Positions 19,059 through 29,042 of a DNA stretch of 64,000 bases are shown here, in pieces. The stretch's first letter is position 1, and each line of letters opens with the position of its first letter. The notes beneath the pieces were generated by a model that saw only the letters and a list, made by a program, of their open reading frames with translations, searched no databases and was not told the DNA's origin. The stretch spans positions 62,001 to 126,000 of the forward strand of contig JALQPE010001687.1 in assembly GCA_030407315.1 (NCBI GenBank), written 5' to 3'. The position numbers and the translations under genes are program-made. The stretch comes from Asparagopsis taxiformis. Lineage: Eukaryota > Rhodophyta > Florideophyceae > Bonnemaisoniales > Bonnemaisoniaceae.

Positions 19059-19533
19059 TGTGAGAATCAAAATGGTCGCTTACCAGTGTTTACTAAAAAT
19101 TGCGAGCTCACCAGATTATTTCTACTACTGGCGAGATGCGCCAACGGTGAGTCGGACAGCCTGTTCTTGGTTTGTCCAGACAGTCTGTCGTTGCCATCAC
19201 CACCTGCCAATCTGGTACACGTGTGATTTCTATCATGCCATCGCCACGTGTACATATATCATAACATTTTTCCCAGTGCCAGGACCTCAACTCGTCCTAG
19301 CATTTCTAATTACTAATTTGAATTATGACAAACAAATTAAAACTTCTGAGGCTAGTTACTCCGTAATGGAGTGTCGTAAGAGCCCCGGAGAAGTTGCTAC
19401 CCGACTAATTCGGTGACGCTGAATACAATGAGATAGGTTTCGGAGCGCTCAGAGCACTCCTTCATAGAGAAATCGAGAGTCAAAGTTTTCTCACGGAATT
19501 AGGCCTTCGAGGCCTATTCGCAGTGATTCAACA
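19059..19533 (-). repeat. 3' LTR of the minus-strand copia element
   Basis: 475 bp, with TGTTGAATCAC at its 5' end and CTCACA at its 3' end in element orientation (TG...CA termini). It is bounded inside by the polypurine tract and outside by AACAA. Confidence 0.92.
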
Positions 19534-19547
19534 CTCCCCCTCTTTGG
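19534..19547 (-). promoter_or_regulatory. polypurine tract
   Basis: On the minus strand CCAAAGAGGGGGAG directly abuts the 3' LTR. It is the expected primer for plus-strand cDNA synthesis, and the same tract is found in the second copia element. Confidence 0.8.
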
Positions 19548-19548
19548 C

Positions 19549-22500
19549 TTACTCGATTGATGACAGTGCTGACACACCCATAAGTTCTCGGAGCTTCATG
19601 AACTGAACGCGTTGCAGAGGCTTAGTCAGCAGGTCGGCTATCATTTCAGATGTTGGGCAGTAGTCAATTGCAAACATCTCCTTCAGTAGACAATCTCGGA
19701 CGAAATGATATTGGATGTCGATATGTTTGGTTCGAGTTCCCGATGCGTCATTCTTGGCCATCTTGATTGAGCCTTGGTTATCGACATTGATGAGAATCGG
19801 ATCTGCGGAGCTGTTCCCGCTGCCGAAACCAACTATATTGCTGAGCCAAATAGCCTCCTTTACAGCAGCACTCAGGGCCATGTATTCAGCCTCGGAGGAA
19901 GACTGAGCTACACAGCTTTGCTTGCGAGACTTCCAGCTCACAGCTGCGCCAGCCATCATGAAGACGTAGCCGCTGGTAGATTTCCGATTTATTGTGCAGC
20001 CTCCCCAATCTGAGTCGCTAAATCCTACCGGTGATAGATCCTCTGAGGCCTTGTAAAGTACCCCAAAACCTTTAGTACCTGAAACATATCGTAGAACGCG
20101 CTTCACAGCTACCCAGAGAGATTTGGTTGGAGTCTCGACGAACTGAGCAAGTCTTCCGACTGCAAACGCGATGTCAGGACGAGTTCCCACAGCTAGATAC
20201 ATTAGGCTTCCAATGGCTTTGCGGTAGAGTGTGGAGTCAATTGCCTCTGTTTCGGTATCCCCAATCGAGATCTGAGCTTGCATTGGAGTTGTAACAGGGC
20301 TGGAGTTTTCCATTCCGAATCGTTCCAATACCTTTTCGGCGTATCGGGTTTGATTCAAGTGCAACAGCCCTCTGGAAGGGTCTCGTACAATTTATAGTCC
20401 AAGGCACACTCGAGCTCTGCCACAGTCTTTCATCTCGAAGCGTTTGCAGAACTCTTCCTTTAGTTCGTCCAATAAGTCTCTGCTGCTAGAGGCCAGCAAC
20501 AAATCATCCACGTAAAGTGCAATGATCATCATAGAATCCTTACTGTTCCTAACATAGAAGCATGGATCGTACGGGGAGCTCTGGAATGTGAGTTCAGATA
20601 TGAGAAACTCGTCAATTTTAGCGTGCCACTGCCTTGGAGCCTGTTTGAGACCGTAAAGTGCTTTCTGAAGTTTACAGACATGGTTGGGATACGCTGGACT
20701 CACAAACCCCTCAGGCTGCTCCATGTATATTTCTTGTTCGAGGTCACCATAGAGAAAGGCTGTCTTCACATCCATCTGATCGCAGAAAAGATCGTGATGA
20801 ACAGTCAGAGCGAAGAACATGCGTAGAGTGCAGAACTTGACAACAGGTGCGTATGTTTCGGCATAGTCAATGCCATATTTCTGCTCGAATCCTCGCGTTA
20901 CGAGCCGAGCTTTATGCTTTATTGAGTGCTCTCCGTTGTCGTTGATGATATCTTTGCGTTTGAAGACCCATTTTGAAGAAAGAAGGTTGACAGCTTCACT
21001 GCGGGGGACCAGAATCCAAGTGCGATTTGCATGGAGAGAATCCATTTCGGATTGGATTGCTTCGATCCATAGACCTTTCTCCTCCCCCTTGGTCACCTCA
21101 GTGAAGGTGAGGAGGTGTTCTGGAGTGGAATCAGCCGCAGCAGAAACGATGGCAGTGGTTTTCCACCATTCACCCGGAGGTTTTCGAGCACGGGAAGATT
21201 TTCGAGGAGCATTCATAATGGAAACGTCAGGTCCTGAAGCAGATGTGGGTGGAGGAGATTGTGGCTGTGATGTGATATGTTCAGTAGAGGGACTTGAGGG
21301 TGGAGAGGGAGGAGAGTTCTTTTGTGTACGAGAACCTGGAGAGTTCTCAGATGTGTGGTTCTCAAAAGTCTCATAAGAGAAAGTGTCAAATTCTGTGTAG
21401 TCAGACTCCTTAGTCACCGTTTTCGATTTCGTCTCGTCGAAGATCACATCTCGAGACACTACTATTTTCTCATTTGTAAAGTCCCATAACTTGTATGCTT
21501 TCTGTGCTTCTGCGTACCCAAGCATTATCGCTTTGACTGAACGGTAGTCTAGCGTCTGTAGATGTTTATCTGGAATTTTATACCAGCAATTACTGCCGAA
21601 CGTGCGCAAGTGCGCGATGTTTGGTTTTCGGCCGTGCCAGATTTCAAAAGGAGTCGTTCCAGATGGAAGAGAACGACTAGTAACTCGATTACGAATGTAG
21701 GCAGCACAAGAGAGTGCCTCTGCCCAGAACTCCAATGGAGTAGAGTTGTGATGAAGCATGGTTCGAATGTGATCCTTCAGAGTTCGATTCATACGTTCTG
21801 CTACGCCGTTCTGTTGTGGAGTGTATGCACAAGTCGTCTGCCGTTTGATGCCTTTCATTTCAAGGAAAGAGCAGAACTCATTGGAGAAATATTCTCCCCC
21901 TCCGTCGGAGCGTAATTGACGAAGTACTCGCCCTGTTTGTGTTTCAGCCAAGCACAGAAATCGCTGGAATGCATCGAAGCAATCAGACTTCCGATGCAAC
22001 GGATAGACAGTGAGCCAACGAGACTTGTCGTCAATGAAAGTAACGAAATATCGAGCTCCCCCTTTTGAGCGTGGTTCTATAGGCCCTGCTAGGTCTGTGT
22101 GAACTAAATCAAGTATCTCAAAGGCTCTCGTCAGAGAAGATTTCGGGATCGCTACACGAGGCATTTTACCGGTAACGCACCCTTCACACAGATGGGTTTT
22201 CGGGGATGAGTCGTTTTTGATTCTGAGTCCATTCACCGCGGAGATTTGTGCCATTCGAGATATTCCATTTTTGTCGAAGTGGCCTAATCGTTCATGCCAT
22301 AGTTGCAGAGAAGCAACACAAGCAGATTCTATTCCAATATCCCTTTCTTTAATAGGAACATTGAGATCGATAGCATAGAGTCCGTTACGTTTGTGTCCGG
22401 TGGCTATCGCGCCTCCGTCTTTAGTTAAGATGACTCCATTGTTCGTAAACTGTACCGATATTCCACGAGCAGTGAGAGTACTCACTGATATGAGGGAAAA

Positions 22501-23625
22501 AATAAATGACGGAACATGAAGGACATCTTTAAGTAGGTAAACTCTTTCTTTCCCGTTTACTAGGATTGAAAGTTTAACATCGCCACATCCCACAGCTAGT
22601 GCAGTTGATTTGTCTCCTAGAGTCACACTGAAAGGTTTTAATTTCTTGTAGGAAACAAACATTGTTCGATCGAACGTCATATGAGAAGTAGCTGCGGAGT
22701 CGATGTACCAGGTAGATGCGATGTGTATCTCCTTGAGCGACTCAGAATATGATGAGAGTAGACAAACATACTCTTTTCCTTCATCATCTTTGTTCTGTTC
22801 AGTGTCCATCGCTACGGCAGCCATAGAGGTTAAGTTCGACTCTCGTTGAGATATGTGAGCAGAAGTGCGAGGTTTGTTCGAGCGGGAGCGGGGAGGTCGG
22901 CCATACTTCTGCCAACAATACGGCTCTGTATGGTTCGTACGCCCACAGTGGGTACATTTCTTCCTGTTGATGTTTCCAGAAGGCTTTCCACTTGTGGAAA
23001 CCAAAGCAGCTGTATCCGAAGACGACCCTCGAGGTTTCTGGATCGCAGCTCGACGCTCCTCTTGGAGAAGGAGACTGCGTACTTTGTCGAACGTAAAGGT
23101 GGGGTCCTCATCCCCGATAGCATCAAGAGCAGTAATAAGCGTTTGGAAAGACGAGGGAAGTCCATTGAGAACAGCCATGGCCATTTCTTTATCGTCAATG
23201 TTGACACCCATGGAGGTCAATACTGTTGCCATTTGTCGAACCCGGTTGATATAAACCAGCATTTGCTCACCTGGTCTCATCGTAGCAGTATAGAAGTCCC
23301 GCCTCGCGGCTAGTTTGTTGAGCAATGTATGCCTTTGATGCACGTTACAAATCTCTTGCCACATTTCTAGAGCAGTAGTGGTGTGTGCAACATTCTTGAG
23401 CATCTCGTCGGACAACGTGATTCCGATGGCCATTCGGGCAGTTTTATCCTTCCGTAGCCATTTCGAAAGCTCTTCTGGGTCTGTAGGGCGAGGAGGACAA
23501 AGTTCCGAGTCAATCATTTCGTCTACCTCTCGATGACCGAGGATGAGTTCCATCTTTTGTTTCCATGAATGGAAGTTGGAGTAGTCCAGCTTCTCTATTC
23601 GGATCCCAGATGTATTGCTCTCCAT
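19549..23625 (-). pseudogene. copia gag-pol polyprotein with one in-frame stop (about 1359 codons)
   Basis: ATG 23625 (MESNTSGIRIEKLDYSNFHS). The order is gag, zinc knuckle CTHCGRTNHTEPYC, protease DSAATSHM, HHCC and DDE integrase, reverse transcriptase YVDD, RNase H. The frame is continuous with the intact relative except for TAA at 20392-20394, where the relative has GAA just after CLGL, so a single G-to-T change suffices. No frameshift is present. The stop lies between reverse transcriptase and RNase H and would yield an RNase H-less 1077-aa product. Confidence 0.9.
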
Positions 23626-23808
23626 CGCTCTTTAATATATTTTATCTGTTCGACCTTTCCCAAGTAGACGACTGATAGTCGTCGAGGACCAAGCTGGGGT
23701 CTATAGGATAGAAACTTCTAGCTAAGAGCGAAGAAAGAAGGAGAACAAGTGAACAAGGTTTATGGATGCGAAATCAGCTAGATTCCTAGAGTATAGAAAC
23801 GAAATTAT

Positions 23809-24230
23809 CTAATCGGAAGTGGAGGAAGAAGCTTTAGAAGCTTTGGAGATTTTGAGTGCCTTCTCAATTCCTAGATGGCGACGGCCGCGGAGGTGGTTGT
23901 CGAATTCACTTTTCGTGCGGACGATGACTCCACACGGTCGGCAAACCTTTAGACCTCCTTCTTTAAGACGTTCGACTGTCTTTTTATGTCTTGCGCCGTT
24001 GTAATGAGCGACCCTCGACTCGGCAGAATTGAGATAAACGTTGCAATCTTTGCACCTAGAGCGATTCGCGTCCTTGTGCGCAGCGTACTTCGTCTTGTTA
24101 TCTCTCCTCTCGGCAATGCTATAAGCCTTCCGGAAGACGCGATCGCGGAGAGATTCTCCTTCCCGGCGAAGCCTTGGACGAGGTTCTTCAAGTCGTGGCT
24201 GAACACGATCTTCTTCGTCACTGCTAGACA
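23809..24230 (-). CDS. copia-encoded double zinc-finger protein (exon 2)
   Basis: The protein has about 139 residues with an acidic/Arg-rich N-terminus (SSSDEEDRVQ) and two fingers of the C-x2-C-x12-H-x5-H type (CKDCNVYLN...ARH and CRPCGVIVR...RRH), the spacing of U1/matrin-type fingers that often bind double-stranded RNA. No ATG starts this frame. Exon 2 begins TGTCT right after CTCCTGCAG, and an upstream exon ending in A (24327) before GTACGT would create ATG on splicing. It lies between the 5' LTR and gag in sense orientation, and a homologue occupies the same place in the second copia element. Confidence 0.75.
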
Positions 24231-24326
24231 CTGCAGGAGAAGTAAAGGCGAAAGGTTAGGAGTTATACCGATCTTACTAAGGTCTAAACCTTGAAAATGA
24301 CCGAAAGATGAAAGGTATTAACGTAC
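24231..24326 (-). other. 96-nt intron in the copia leader that builds the zinc-finger start codon
   Basis: On the minus strand the donor is A|GTACGT (24326-24321) and the acceptor is a pyrimidine tract ending CTCCTGCAG (24231). Joining gives A+TG, an ATG in frame with the zinc fingers. The matching intron in the second element (35730-35826) has GTAAGT and ATCTCCATAG. Confidence 0.6.
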
Positions 24327-24504
24327 TTTTGATAGAGTTGATGAGACGAAAACCAATGTATTTTAGTTGATGTGTAGTGAAGGCTATAATGCTATACCGA
24401 TCAGGACAAGGTTGCTGACTTACAAGAGCAGAACCGAGTTGAGAAAGGTTTAGACGAGCCAAGATAGAAGCAGCCGGTAGATCCAATAGGTTGGGCAAAA
24501 ACAG

Positions 24505-24591
24505 CCCAGTTGCTCAGTCGTTAATACTGTGCAGACCAAAAATTATTGGTCGTGCGTTCGAGTCCCCAACGGAACGCCGTATTACTTTTTT
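24505..24591 (+). other. antisense tRNA-like Pol III unit in the copia leader
   Basis: Antisense to the element: an A-box-like GTTGCTCAGTCGTTAA, a B-box GCGTTCGAGTCC (24554-24565) and a run of six T about 20 bases downstream, as expected for Pol III termination. The cloverleaf is imperfect. The same arrangement exists in the other copia element. Confidence 0.45.
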
Positions 24592-25011
24592 CTTTGAGTT
24601 GCCTCAAGTGTCTTGAGATATTCCAAGTATGTCGCAAACTGCCAGGATGTCACCTGTAGTGATGACACAGTGTCAATGTGACAGTTATAGTTGACAATTG
24701 ATGTCAAGATGACAGAAAAGTTTTGTCCGGAGTGCGCCGAGCGGAGCGAGGCGTACAGGCGCCGGGGAGCGAGGCGTAGCGAGGCGCCGGGGAGCGAGGC
24801 GGAGTGCAACGCGCAGAAAGAAACGAGTAAGAACGCGCGGGAAGAATGGGCAATACGAGCGAGCGAGCGAGAGGAGAAGCACGCAACGAGCGGAGAGCGT
24901 GGGTACCGAGTAACGCAAAATGAACGAGGAGCGAGGGCTGCTGGAAATATATGTTCGCGCGCGCCGGCGAAATTACTCACCACTGCGCCAAAATAAAATT
25001 GAAACGACCAC

Positions 25012-25034
25012 GAAAGCGTGCTGGGCCCATAACC
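25012..25034 (-). promoter_or_regulatory. primer-binding site for initiator tRNA-Met anticodon arm
   Basis: Directly inside the 5' LTR, the plus strand reads AAGCGTGCTGGGCCCATAAC, which matches the D-arm/anticodon-arm part of eukaryotic initiator tRNA-Met. This implies priming by a 5' half of the tRNA, as described for Drosophila copia. Confidence 0.75.
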
Positions 25035-25509
25035 TGTGAGAATCAAAATGGTCGCTTACCAGTGTTTACTAAAAATTGCGAGCTCACCAGATTATTTCTA
25101 CTACTGGCGAGATGCGCCAACGGTGAGTCGGACAGCCTGTTCTTGGTTTGTCCAGACAGTCTGTCGTTGCCATCACCACCTGCCAATCTGGTACACGTGT
25201 GATTTCTATCATGCCATCGCCACGTGTACATATATCATAACATTTTTCCCAGTGCCAGGACCTCAACTCGTCCTAGCATTTCTAATTACTAATTTGAATT
25301 ATGACAAACAAATTAAAACTTCTGAGGCTAGTTACTCCGTAATGGAGTGTCGTAAGAGCCCCGGAGAAGTTGCTACCCGACTAATTCGGTGACGCTGAAT
25401 ACAATGAGATAGGTTTCGGAGCGCTCAGAGCACTCCTTCATAGAGAAATCGAGAGTCAAAGTTTTCTCACGGAATTAGGCCTTCGAGGCCTATTCGCAGT
25501 GATTCAACA
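25035..25509 (-). repeat. 5' LTR of the minus-strand copia element
   Basis: 475 bp and apparently identical to the 3' LTR. It presumably contains the Pol II promoter. The outer border is followed by the AACAA duplication. Confidence 0.92.
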
Positions 25510-25514
25510 AACAA

Positions 25515-25923
25515 CGAATATAAACATATAATCATATATATGAGAATCCATTTGCTTTCCTTACATGATCCGTGGCATATCCGCTGTAAAGCACATTCAG
25601 ATTCCACGAAGTTCGGAAATAAAAAAGTTTATTATTACAAATGAATTAATTGAAAATTCATGTCCCAAGGCAGTCGTTCGTCCTTCCATGCACACGTTGC
25701 CAGCACGCAATGTGATGTAACAGTTGGAAATGATTGAACTCTCGGTTAAATTCCACCGTTGGGATGTCAGCTGGAGTGAGCACAAAACTACTACCCACAA
25801 AACTACGAACGAACACGTTACATTCCAAGTCTCGAAAGCACCACAAAATAAAATTGGTCGCATCTGGACGGCACAGTCTCCCCTGTTCAGCTCGCAATCC
25901 TCCCTTTTGCGTCAAAACTCGAC
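25515..25923. other. 5' flank of the TNP2-like transposase gene
   Basis: AT-rich DNA between the copia insertion and the transposase ATG. I looked for CACTA-type terminal repeats here and found none with confidence. Confidence 0.35.
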
Positions 25924-28900
25924 ATGGAATGCAAGTATGAAGGATGCTTCTACTACTGCGTAGATGCTTATGCGCTCGCGCTGCATGAGCGAACGTGTCG
26001 CTACCGTTTCAACCCCTCTCCCCAACATTTCAACAACGCTCGTGTCCCTGCCGTCACCCATGAGCCTGCTCGAAACGGCGACCATGATTCCCCGCAACCC
26101 AGCTCCCCAGACCCAGAATCTGGTCGTGCTTCCTCCAGCGACTCACCCTGTGACGCTTCACTGCCACCAACCTCAACCCCCTCCCGCGCAGACCTCCTCG
26201 TGCAATCCCTCGCCGCCAGTCTCACAACCCTCGAGTACAAGGCCGGCGCTGGCCGCGTGAGCGAAGTCATCACCATCCTACAAGACCCCGCATTCTCCCT
26301 AGAAAAGTTCAACAGCGCCGTTCGCACCGTAGAAGAATGTCGCCACGTTACCGCTTCCATGGTCGAAACACATTTCCGCACCGAAGGTTACAAGAGCCAC
26401 ATCATTCCAGACAAAACTGGTAAGTACTCGGCACAGCTGTACCTCCGCGACCCAGTCGACATGCTCCGCAGGCAGTTAGCACTGGCTAACGACCAAAATA
26501 CTCTCTTCCACCCCTCCCCACAGACCGCCCCAGACGGCACCGCAATATTTTCTCATCCCCTACACACAGAATTCGCGAAAACGCTGCACCAGGTTACTAG
26601 ACAGCGCGTGCAGCTCTCGGAAGATCCACAGGTCGTATGGGCAGAGGAAAATGATCCCACCGCTTCCTCCTTTGCCGGCCTCCTCCAAGTGTACTCCGAC
26701 AAGAGCAGCACAAGCCTCAAGAGCTCCGCAATCGTCGCATACCCCATACACGTCACACTGCTCAACTTCTCCGCCCCCCTCCGTCGCCACTGCATCCGTA
26801 CCGGCCTCACCATCGTCGGGTATCTTCCGTACATTGTTAACCCTTCGTCCAACGCCTTGTTCGGTGATGAAATGCCGACAAACTCTAGTTCTGCTAGTCG
26901 CGCTCGCAAAATTGATATTCTTCATAAAGCACTCGAAAAAGTGTTTTCGTCCCTATCCACCGCGTTCTCTTCCGGGTTCCCCTGCACAGACTCCACTGCA
27001 ACTGCCCGCCAATGCTTTCCCATCCTAGCCAATTATTGCTGCGACTTTCCAGAGGCCAAAGAGCTGTCATGCACTCGCAACAGCACTACCACCACACATC
27101 CCTGCCACCGCTGCTACATCCCCGCCACTCAACTTGAATCCAGCGCGCCACACCAGCCCCGCTCCCTCGATGATACACGCTCTGCACGCCAAGAGAGCGC
27201 TCAGGAGCATACAACTGCTCCGCTCGAAGCTCTCTCCCTCCTCGAACAACACTCTGTCCTCGAATCGACCGCTCTTTTACCCACCAACAGTCCCCTAGAC
27301 CCCTACAACATTTTCTCCTTCGAGCCTCTGCACAATCTCCACCTCGGCATCTCAAAGCTCATCAAACAGTGCATTGTCCACCGCCTCAGCTCCCCAGACC
27401 TCACCACCACCACTGCCTCCCATTCCGGGACACCTCGCACCTTCAAGAAGGTGAAAAAATCCATCCTCGCCGGCTCAAACAGCATTCTGGCCGCTATCGA
27501 ACGCGACTACTACATCACCGGTCTTCATGTCGACTTCTCCAAGGGTGAGAAGGGCACCAATTTGAACGGCCTCTTCACGGAGGACGGCATACGCGGCATG
27601 CTCGCAGCCAAAGACTATCACCATGTCGACATGGTGTTCCCTTTCATCGCAGCATTCATTGACACATGCTGTGACGAAGTAGATACAGCCCCCCTCACTT
27701 CCATCTGCACGCAATACTCTGACCTCGTCGCATGGGTCATGAAACGCGGTCGCATCAAGCACTGGACTGCCGCCGAACTAGAAAGCCTCCAGAACTCCAT
27801 TTCCTATTTCAAACAATCAATGCTCTCCACCCTCGGCCCATTCCACACCACAGGTCTCAAAACTTTCAAGTTCCATCTTCTTGACCATCTTCCCGGTGAC
27901 TTGCAGAGATATGGCGCCCTGGAACACATTGATGCAGGCCCCTACGAACACTCGCATCTTCTGTTCAAACAGAGTTATAGGAAAACCTCTCGAAGGCGCT
28001 CCACAGCCATGGAAGAGACTATTCGCCACATGGAATTCTCCTTGGCCACTCCAACTGGTCATACCCCATCGAACACATTGGGAAACCCACGCATGATATC
28101 GCCCACAGACGGTGCAGTACTCGTTCGCGACGGATTCACCGTTGCACTGCACGACTTTGCCTCCCTGCTGCCCGATGCAACCCTCCTCGTTGCAGATATC
28201 GACGGACAGCCCGATCCTGCCACTCTTTTGCCGCTGCACAACTCCTCGTTCCCGTCTGGCACCATAACGCTATTCCAGCAACTCGGTGACACAGCTGCAC
28301 AAGCGTTCCTCACCCTCGCTAGACTGCGTGCCACGGCAGAAGGCCCTCCAATACATGACATGGACATTTCCGTTACCGTGGTAAAGTCCGCCTACGTCAT
28401 GGGAGGGTACGTCCCAGATGCCGACGACTTTGACCCGCACAGTGGCATGCTTCGCCCCACAAACGTGACGAGGCACAAGCAGCAGCGCGTCTTTGCAACT
28501 TCATCGTTCGGCCCCGCAAAGAGATCGCAGTACTCCTTTGTCGTCATCTCCGGAACTGCCGATGACTACAGAACCATATGGGTAGGGCGCGTCCTGGCAC
28601 TGGTACGCCTGCAGTCTCCAAACCTGTTTCAACCTGTAGAACTCGCTTTCGTTCAATATATGACCTGCTTTGCCCCAAAAACCGCTGTGGAAAAATCACT
28701 TGGGTGCATTTGTTTAAAGTGGTCCACATGGGACCCGGACAACGGATCCGTTGACAGCAATGACACTGCATCCCACAGTGCAGGTGGTCCTTGGTTTGAC
28801 CTCATTCCTGCATCTACTATATCTGGCACCGTGCACATCGTACGAAGTAACTTTCCAGTCAAGCCATTTACGAAACAAATGCACTGGTCGGACCACCGTT

Positions 28901-28965
28901 TCTATCTCAACCGCTTCTACACCAACACTGATTACCAATTCACAGATGATAATGAAGAAGAATAA
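25924..28965 (+). CDS. TNP2/Plavaka-like (CACTA superfamily) transposase, 1013 aa
   Basis: ATG 25924. The N-terminus is a C2HC finger (CKYEGCFYYC...HERTC), usual for Plavaka-type transposases. The middle has a DDE-associated block, DFPEAKELSC...HPCHRC, then FEPLHNLHLGISK. Further on, KFHLLDHLPGDLQRYG and AGPYEHSHLLFKQSYRKTSRR match the conserved final block of TNP2 transposases. A 230-residue C-terminal region is unassigned. Pro/Ser-rich spacers lie between the finger and the core. The frame is intact and codon use is C-rich compared with neighbouring genes. It converges on the coiled-coil gene at 29043 with 77 bases between stop codons, so the two may form one two-gene transposon. Terminal repeats were not identified. 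Confidence 0.72.
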   Translation: MECKYEGCFYYCVDAYALALHERTCRYRFNPSPQHFNNARVPAVTHEPARNGDHDSPQPSSPDPESGRASSSDSPCDASLPPTSTPSRADLLVQSLAASLTTLEYKAGAGRVSEVITILQDPAFSLEKFNSAVRTVEECRHVTASMVETHFRTEGYKSHIIPDKTGKYSAQLYLRDPVDMLRRQLALANDQNTLFHPSPQTAPDGTAIFSHPLHTEFAKTLHQVTRQRVQLSEDPQVVWAEENDPTASSFAGLLQVYSDKSSTSLKSSAIVAYPIHVTLLNFSAPLRRHCIRTGLTIVGYLPYIVNPSSNALFGDEMPTNSSSASRARKIDILHKALEKVFSSLSTAFSSGFPCTDSTATARQCFPILANYCCDFPEAKELSCTRNSTTTTHPCHRCYIPATQLESSAPHQPRSLDDTRSARQESAQEHTTAPLEALSLLEQHSVLESTALLPTNSPLDPYNIFSFEPLHNLHLGISKLIKQCIVHRLSSPDLTTTTASHSGTPRTFKKVKKSILAGSNSILAAIERDYYITGLHVDFSKGEKGTNLNGLFTEDGIRGMLAAKDYHHVDMVFPFIAAFIDTCCDEVDTAPLTSICTQYSDLVAWVMKRGRIKHWTAAELESLQNSISYFKQSMLSTLGPFHTTGLKTFKFHLLDHLPGDLQRYGALEHIDAGPYEHSHLLFKQSYRKTSRRRSTAMEETIRHMEFSLATPTGHTPSNTLGNPRMISPTDGAVLVRDGFTVALHDFASLLPDATLLVADIDGQPDPATLLPLHNSSFPSGTITLFQQLGDTAAQAFLTLARLRATAEGPPIHDMDISVTVVKSAYVMGGYVPDADDFDPHSGMLRPTNVTRHKQQRVFATSSFGPAKRSQYSFVVISGTADDYRTIWVGRVLALVRLQSPNLFQPVELAFVQYMTCFAPKTAVEKSLGCICLKWSTWDPDNGSVDSNDTASHSAGGPWFDLIPASTISGTVHIVRSNFPVKPFTKQMHWSDHRFYLNRFYTNTDYQFTDDNEEE

Positions 28966-29042
28966 ATCTAAATCGCAGCACTCTATTGATAATGTACTAC
29001 ATGATAAACCTTCTAGTCAACGTCACATTTACTGCACTAATT

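Larger units (their letters stand above)
19059..25509 (-). mobile_element. Ty1/copia LTR retrotransposon, 6.45 kb, very young
   Basis: Two LTRs of 475 bp (19059-19533 and 25035-25509) show no difference on inspection and are flanked by the 5-bp target duplication AACAA (19054-19058 and 25510-25514). On the minus strand the order is 5' LTR, primer site, antisense tRNA-like segment, short intron, double zinc-finger ORF, gag-pol, polypurine tract, 3' LTR. Identical LTRs indicate recent insertion. The polyprotein carries one in-frame stop, so this copy is probably non-autonomous. The closest relative is the plus-strand element at 34589-40997. Confidence 0.93.

Noticed and set aside
18898..19416. 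172-aa ORF crossing into the copia LTR
   Set aside because: Most of it is LTR sequence and it repeats inside the other LTR; it is a chance fusion.
24505..24591. A functional tRNA gene
   Set aside because: A- and B-box-like motifs are present, but the acceptor and T stems do not pair, so only a tRNA-like annotation is supported.
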